From assembly GCF_949628215.1 (NCBI RefSeq), contig NC_134276.1, forward strand, positions 102,985,799 through 103,049,798: DNA of 64,000 nt, in the 5' to 3' direction. This document shows, in pieces, positions 59,315 through 64,000 of this stretch. The notes below the pieces were generated by a model, which did not search any database, was not told the DNA's origin, and was given only the letters and a program-made list of their open reading frames with translations. The stretch comes from Phalacrocorax aristotelis. Taxonomy: Eukaryota; Chordata; Aves; Suliformes; Phalacrocoracidae. The position numbers and the translations under genes are program-made. The first letter of the stretch is position 1. Each line of letters starts with the position of its first letter.

Positions 59315-61455
59315 CTTCCCAGATGGATGAGCAGGAAATAATGCTTATTCTTGCCTTATAATGACACATTGGAAGTTCATGATTGTGCTTCTAGATGGGA
59401 CACTTATTTTGTTTGGGAAGATGTGGCCACTTTCCAGTGTAAAATTAACCTTTCAGGAAGTACCACACCTCCTTTCCTAAAGATGGTGGTATCTGAAGTC
59501 TAAACCTTGGAAAAAATTCCAAGTTGCCACTTTTTCCTATCTGTAATGACAAAGGACTTTTCACCTAATGCTGCGTATTTTTACAACTCACTTTAAGCAC
59601 ATTGAATAGAATAAATCCAAATCTACTTTTACTATTACTAGTAGTATTAATTGCATGAAGATGTTGCATTTCTGTACAAACAAGTTAATATAGCAACTCT
59701 TTTCCATGCAGCTATATCTCTGTGCTTTGGGCATGACTCTTTGCAAGCCAGATGCACAGATCAGTACTTTAGGTCTCTTCTTTTTTAACGGTTGAAGCTT
59801 TAACTTAAAATCATGTTATTGTTTCGTTACTTGATTGAATACTTGGTTGAATTGCCCTTTTCTGTCCTATTAATTAAATAGTTTGTCCTGCATGTGTGGT
59901 AGTTATAAGACAGAGAAGTCTTGATTAAAAAAAGCCAAACCAACCAAAATCAGGATATTTACTGAATGTTTTCTTATGTTTAAAATGTCTGCTATAATGA
60001 GTACTTCCAGTAACTAAACACAATACTATATCATCACATAACAGCACTGAGTGTAATGAAAACAACCATGGGAGCCTTCATACAAAGCCCCAGTGAAACA
60101 TCCATTTCTAGGCATAGAGTAAGCCATGGATGAAATTATTGTACAGTTTAAATATAAAATACATGTGCAAAATATTCTGATTTAATACTTATTGATTGGA
60201 AGATAGATTACAGAGAATTTTTTTCCCTGGCTAATATTACTAACAACTTGTTCTCTTTATTAAAATGATTCTGCTAGCCTTTGATGCCTTGGTATATCCC
60301 ATGACTGAGCTGGGATCTGATTTGGTATCATGCTAACAGTGAATTTGGTACCTGGCCCATACCTTTTGCTGCCTGTAGTGCAATAACTAAAACAATATAG
60401 GTATGACCTGTTAAGTAAAATTCTGCATGAACTCCAGCCACCTCAGTGAAGTCAATTAACCTAGCAGGGTTTGCAGTAGGGTGGTACAGAATCTGGTTTC
60501 TTGTGATTTATATTCATTAAAAACCAGCACTGAGCTAGAACACTATCAAGTGCTTTCTGGGGCTGCTAAACACTCACAAATGGTTTGATTTTTTTCAGAA
60601 TACTCAGTTTTGGAAGAACTTTAATCAACCTGTCATTGATTAGCACCTGGTAGGGTTAGGGATCTGCAGAAACTGCACAGTCCTGGAGCATATGATAACA
60701 TATTTTTCTCAGTGTGGGACCATTAGTTTCACAGTTTTCTCAGATAAATATAAACTCAGAAACATGCAATAAGTGTTACTCAAAGCAGAGCATGCATCAG
60801 CTGGGATTTCACTGTCTGCGGGTTTTAAATTCAGTGGTGTCCCCAAGGGTTAATCAATATTGATGGCAATTATTCTTAGTCCACACACCAAATGAAATGA
60901 ACACTTACACTTTTCCTGTTTTGCTTTGTCTCTTCACTAAGAAGTAACATAGAAATACCAAAATAAATAATAAAAAGATTGTGTTGGACCTGCAGCAGGC
61001 TGACAGAGTAGTTAGATTTCTTTTGTATCAGGTGTTGTTCAGTAACAGTCTCTGTTGCCTTAGTCCTTTGGGAGAAGGACAATGTGTAGAAGCTCTCTTC
61101 AGTACAAAAGAATGAAAAATCCCAACAACCTTGATTTGAGGGACGTGGCAAGACTATACCTCAGGGAGTTTTATTTCTGTTTTCTCTTTTGTAAACTTCA
61201 GCTTCCGTAAAGCTGGTGGTGTAGATACCTGGGAAATTTTTCTCAGTATTTGACAGGCACTGTATCTAACATGAACCACACATAAACCACAGGATGGTTG
61301 CTAAATAGAGGTGATGAAAAGGTACTGTAACCCTGAAAGAATTTACATACATCCTTGGTCTTACTCTCACAAATTGCTTTAGTGAAATAAATTAGATTAT
61401 TAAATCCTTACATGAGGGCATGTGACTAAAGGGCCTTAAAATGGTAGCGAAAGAG

Positions 61456-61462
61456 TATAAAA
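61456..61462 (+). promoter_or_regulatory. TATA box candidate
   Basis: TATAAAA, 70 bases before an ATG that opens a signal-peptide-like exon ending in a strong donor. A start site near 61487 would be expected and would exclude the earlier ATG at 61480. Confidence 0.35.
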
Positions 61463-61531
61463 CCTTCCATTGCCCAGCCATGGGATTTTCAGCCCGCAAA
61501 AGCTGTCAGAATCCAGACATCTTGTTTGCAG

Positions 61532-61612
61532 ATGACCAGCCTATGTGTTAGTCTTGCACAAAAATTTCTGCTGTTCTTGGTTTTTGGCTACTCTTTTTAT
61601 GTTTTGAATCAG
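61532..61612 (+). CDS. Candidate first coding exon of an unassigned secreted or membrane protein
   Basis: ATG at 61532 opens 27 codons ending exactly at CAG|GTAAGA, a consensus donor (phase 0). The residues MTSLCVSLAQKFLLFLVFGY followed by SFYVLNQ look like a signal peptide: short N-region, Leu/Phe-rich core. A TATA box lies at the right distance. I found no convincing second exon before the window end; a strong acceptor at 62674 leads to a stop after eight codons. It is divergent from IFNAR2. I do not recognise the protein, and it may be chance or a lineage-specific lncRNA. Confidence 0.25.
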
Positions 61613-63750
61613 GTAAGATTTTTTTTGCCTCACAGACACAGGAGTGTTTGAGTAGATGGGAAAAGAGCAAGCGAATGGTGTTAGAAATTACCCAGCATTA
61701 CACATGCAGAATGAGCTGTGGTGGACCTACTTCACGGATGTGGGCAGGGATTTCTCTTTCTGTGAATATCTTGTTCTTGAGAATGTAACTCCTGTGCTCT
61801 CAAACATTGAGCCTCACTGTTGTAATGTTTTCCCTCCCTTGATGCTTTCCTTCTTGTAAGTAATCACTTAATGGCATGTCAGAACCTAGGAAAATCATTG
61901 TTAATATTATAATAATGTAATTTACAGCTCAGCTGGCAGTAACCAACTGCAGACTATGTTTCTACATGGGATGATAATTTTTAACTTGCCATGAAGATGC
62001 ATTTCTATTAACACCGTAATGGCAAGCCCAGAAAAGAACAGAGTTAAAAGAAGAGTTTGGGTAGACGTGTGGAGGGAGGGTGGAAGGAATGATCTTGGAG
62101 AGTCCCAGGGAAGAGCGGAGTGTAGTTAATGTGGCAACCCAGTGGTCTCTCCCTCTTGCAAATCCGGTACAGCCTCAGTTTACTGAGCACCAGTGAACCT
62201 AAAACCCAGAGCAGTCGAAGTTAAAGTGTGTTCTGGGATGTGTCTGAGTGTGTTGATGCTCATGGAAAACTGCAGGATTTCCTAAATGACAGGGCTGAAG
62301 GGGAGAGCTGGAAATGGGGGATTTCCCCTGTGGCCCTGCCTTCTCCAGAGGCTTTTGCAGCAGGGCAATGGGTCTGAAGTTTTTTTGCTGCAGCTCCTTA
62401 GTCTTTTATTTCACAAAAGTTCGAGGTCTTTGCCAACATTTCTAAGACCTGTAACCTCCCATGCTTCTGGAGAGCAGCAAGACTACCACCTTAGCAAGAC
62501 TCAGTGTTTCCTTTCCCCTTGCATGTCTTTCTTTTGCTAGTGTGAGCACATCCTTGAGTATGGTAGGTAGCATTTTGCCCCAGAAAGAATACAGACCTGT
62601 CTGGCCACTCAGTGGCTGCAATACTATAGGAAGTTACCTAGGAATTTTATTTTCTTTTTTCCCCCAAATTACAGGACAAACTGCTTACAGCCATTGTGTG
62701 AAAAATGACATTGTTTACTTTGATTAGCATTCTTTATTTTGGACAAATAATGCATAGTTTTGCCAGAAACTGACAACTGGAAACACTTGTTGTAAAACAC
62801 CATTCATTTAATTTTACAGTTTGGAACACCTTCTAATAAAGGGATTGGGTTTGTAGTGGGGATGTGTTGTTAATTATCATTAGACCTCTGCTTTTGATTA
62901 ATGCTGCTAATTAGTTTCTGTCCTTGACTTTTTCCAATTAAGGAGTAGATGCCTTGGTGCTAAACACCTGGGCATGTTATCTAATTAGATGAAAGAAACA
63001 TGTACTCTCTTTGTAGGTAATAATGTTAACTTTTGGTAGTTGCTTTGTACTAAACGGAGGTAGTTCTGTCTCTTCAGATGATGGCACAGGAAACAGCAAG
63101 TTACCAGTGAGCTGTGCAGTGTGTGGGTGTGAGCCATTTCTAGTGGGTAATTTTCTTGATCTACGTGTGTGAAAACGATCTGTCTGCTACTTCTGGCAGA
63201 CATAGGGCGCAGGAAGGAGAAAACAAAACAAAACAAAACACAAGAGGAGGAAATGTAAGACTGTGCAGCCCAGCTCCTTAAATCAGCTTAGGGGCAGAAA
63301 ACTTGCATTGCTTTCAGAAGAAGTAGCCACCTGAATACATTCAAGGACCTAATAGAGTCTGCTGATATATGTATTTGGAAACTCTCTACTTTCCTCTCGT
63401 TGAGGGCTGGAAGAAGCAGCTTGTTGTACAATGGGCTCCCAGGACTCCTCAGGGGAAGGAAAAGGATCAGCTTCAGGAAAACAGTCCTTAGCTGCACCTC
63501 TCCCTGGCCTCCTTCCTAAAGGAGCTGCCCAAATCCACCTGAACATGACAGTAACATCTGCCTGGGAGACCTGACAAAGGTGGTTGCTGTATTGTGTGGA
63601 TCTGGCTGTCACAAGCTCCCATGTGGGTCTGTGCTCCCTTGATCTCCTGTGGGATGGGTTATGTGCAGTTCCTGTCACTCTCTTTCTTGCTGCCAGGATT
63701 TGAGGTGCTGTCCTTAATCTCAAAATTCTCCCAGTGGATGGTTATAGTTC
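61613..63750. other. Sequence without recognised gene
   Basis: AT-rich DNA with short unrelated frames on both strands. An AAAAC microsatellite is at 63221-63240. Nothing else is supported. Confidence 0.7.
63221..63240 (+). repeat. AAAAC microsatellite
   Basis: Four tandem AAAAC units. Confidence 0.8.
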
Positions 63751-64000
63751 TGTGTGCTGGTTTCAGCTGGGATAGAGTTAATTTTCTTCATGGTAGCTAG
63801 ACTGGGGCTGTGTTTTGGATTTGTGCTAAAAACAGTGTTGATAATGTGGAGATGTTTTAGTTGCTGCTAAGTAGTGCTTACACTAGTCAAGGAGTTTTCC
63901 AGTCCTTTCCACTTTTCCATCATCTGCCGGGTGCACAAGAAGCTGGGAGGGGGCACAGCCAGGACAGCTGATCCAAACTGACCAAAGGGATATTCCGTAG
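63751..64000 (+). mobile_element. Avian endogenous retrovirus LTR, cut by window end
   Basis: Begins near TGCTGGTTTCAGCTGGGATA with GAGTTAATTTTCTTCATGG and continues through GGCTGTGTTTTGGATTTGTG, words I know from an abundant LTR of non-galliform birds. Well preserved, so fairly young. No viral coding sequence lies in the window; whether it is a solo LTR or the edge of a provirus cannot be seen. Confidence 0.8.

Larger units (their letters stand above)
51450..61450. other. Intergenic region upstream of IFNAR2
   Basis: About 10 kb with no recognisable gene on either strand. It holds a MIR-like relic (53823), a CR1 tail (55770), a TA/CA dinucleotide run (59293-59314) and ordinary AT-rich DNA. 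Open frames are short and resemble no family. Confidence 0.75.

Noticed and set aside
62661-62728. Second exon for the 61532 candidate, using the strong acceptor at 62674
   Set aside because: In the required phase it reaches a stop after eight codons and gives only a 35-residue peptide; not convincing as a protein.
1-64000. CRISPR arrays, operons, rRNA or tRNA genes
   Set aside because: The window is vertebrate nuclear DNA; no direct-repeat/spacer array and no cloverleaf with A and B boxes was seen by eye.

Overview
This is a nuclear window from a bird genome. The evidence is the many CR1 LINE fragments with the typical ATTCTATGATTCTA-type 3' ends, compact introns, three GC-rich CpG-island promoters, and an avian LTR starting near 63751 whose first part resembles an ERV family I know from non-galliform birds. 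The species cannot be named from the sequence alone, but the LTR argues against a chicken-like (galliform) host.

The window holds most of the class II cytokine-receptor cluster, three genes in a row and all on the minus strand. From upstream to downstream they are IFNAR2 (8 coding exons, 51097 down to 36360, 521 aa), IL10RB (7 coding exons, 34634 down to 21483, 342 aa) and IFNAR1 (first 5 coding exons, 9569 down to 456; the rest lies beyond the left edge). This is the order and orientation of human chromosome 21. Each gene has its own CpG-island promoter. I joined the exons by hand: every junction keeps the frame, and the first fibronectin-type exons have the same intron phases in all three genes (1-2-1-0-1), as expected for tandem duplicates. 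Together they encode both chains of the type I interferon receptor and the shared second chain for IL-10, IL-22, IL-26 and IFN-lambda signalling.

Noteworthy details: IFNAR2 has a GC-AG intron, a 42-nt exon carrying the signal-peptide core, and tandem splice acceptors at exon 6. IL10RB has lost one of the two cysteines of the usual D1 disulfide. IFNAR2 ends only 1.7 kb upstream of the IL10RB start codon.

Layout: 1-9.6 kb IFNAR1 5' half; 9.1-10.0 kb its CpG island; 10-20.9 kb intergenic, with a CR1 relic and one unassigned plus-strand exon-like segment at 16478-16610; 20.9-34.6 kb IL10RB; 34.2-35.0 kb CpG island; 35.0-36.3 kb short intergenic stretch and IFNAR2 3' UTR; 36.4-51.1 kb IFNAR2; 50.6-51.4 kb CpG island; 51.4-63.7 kb mostly featureless intergenic DNA with a TATA-driven signal-peptide-like first exon candidate at 61456-61612; 63.75-64 kb an LTR cut by the window edge. 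Nothing here is clearly a new system; the two unassigned exon-like segments are the best leads.
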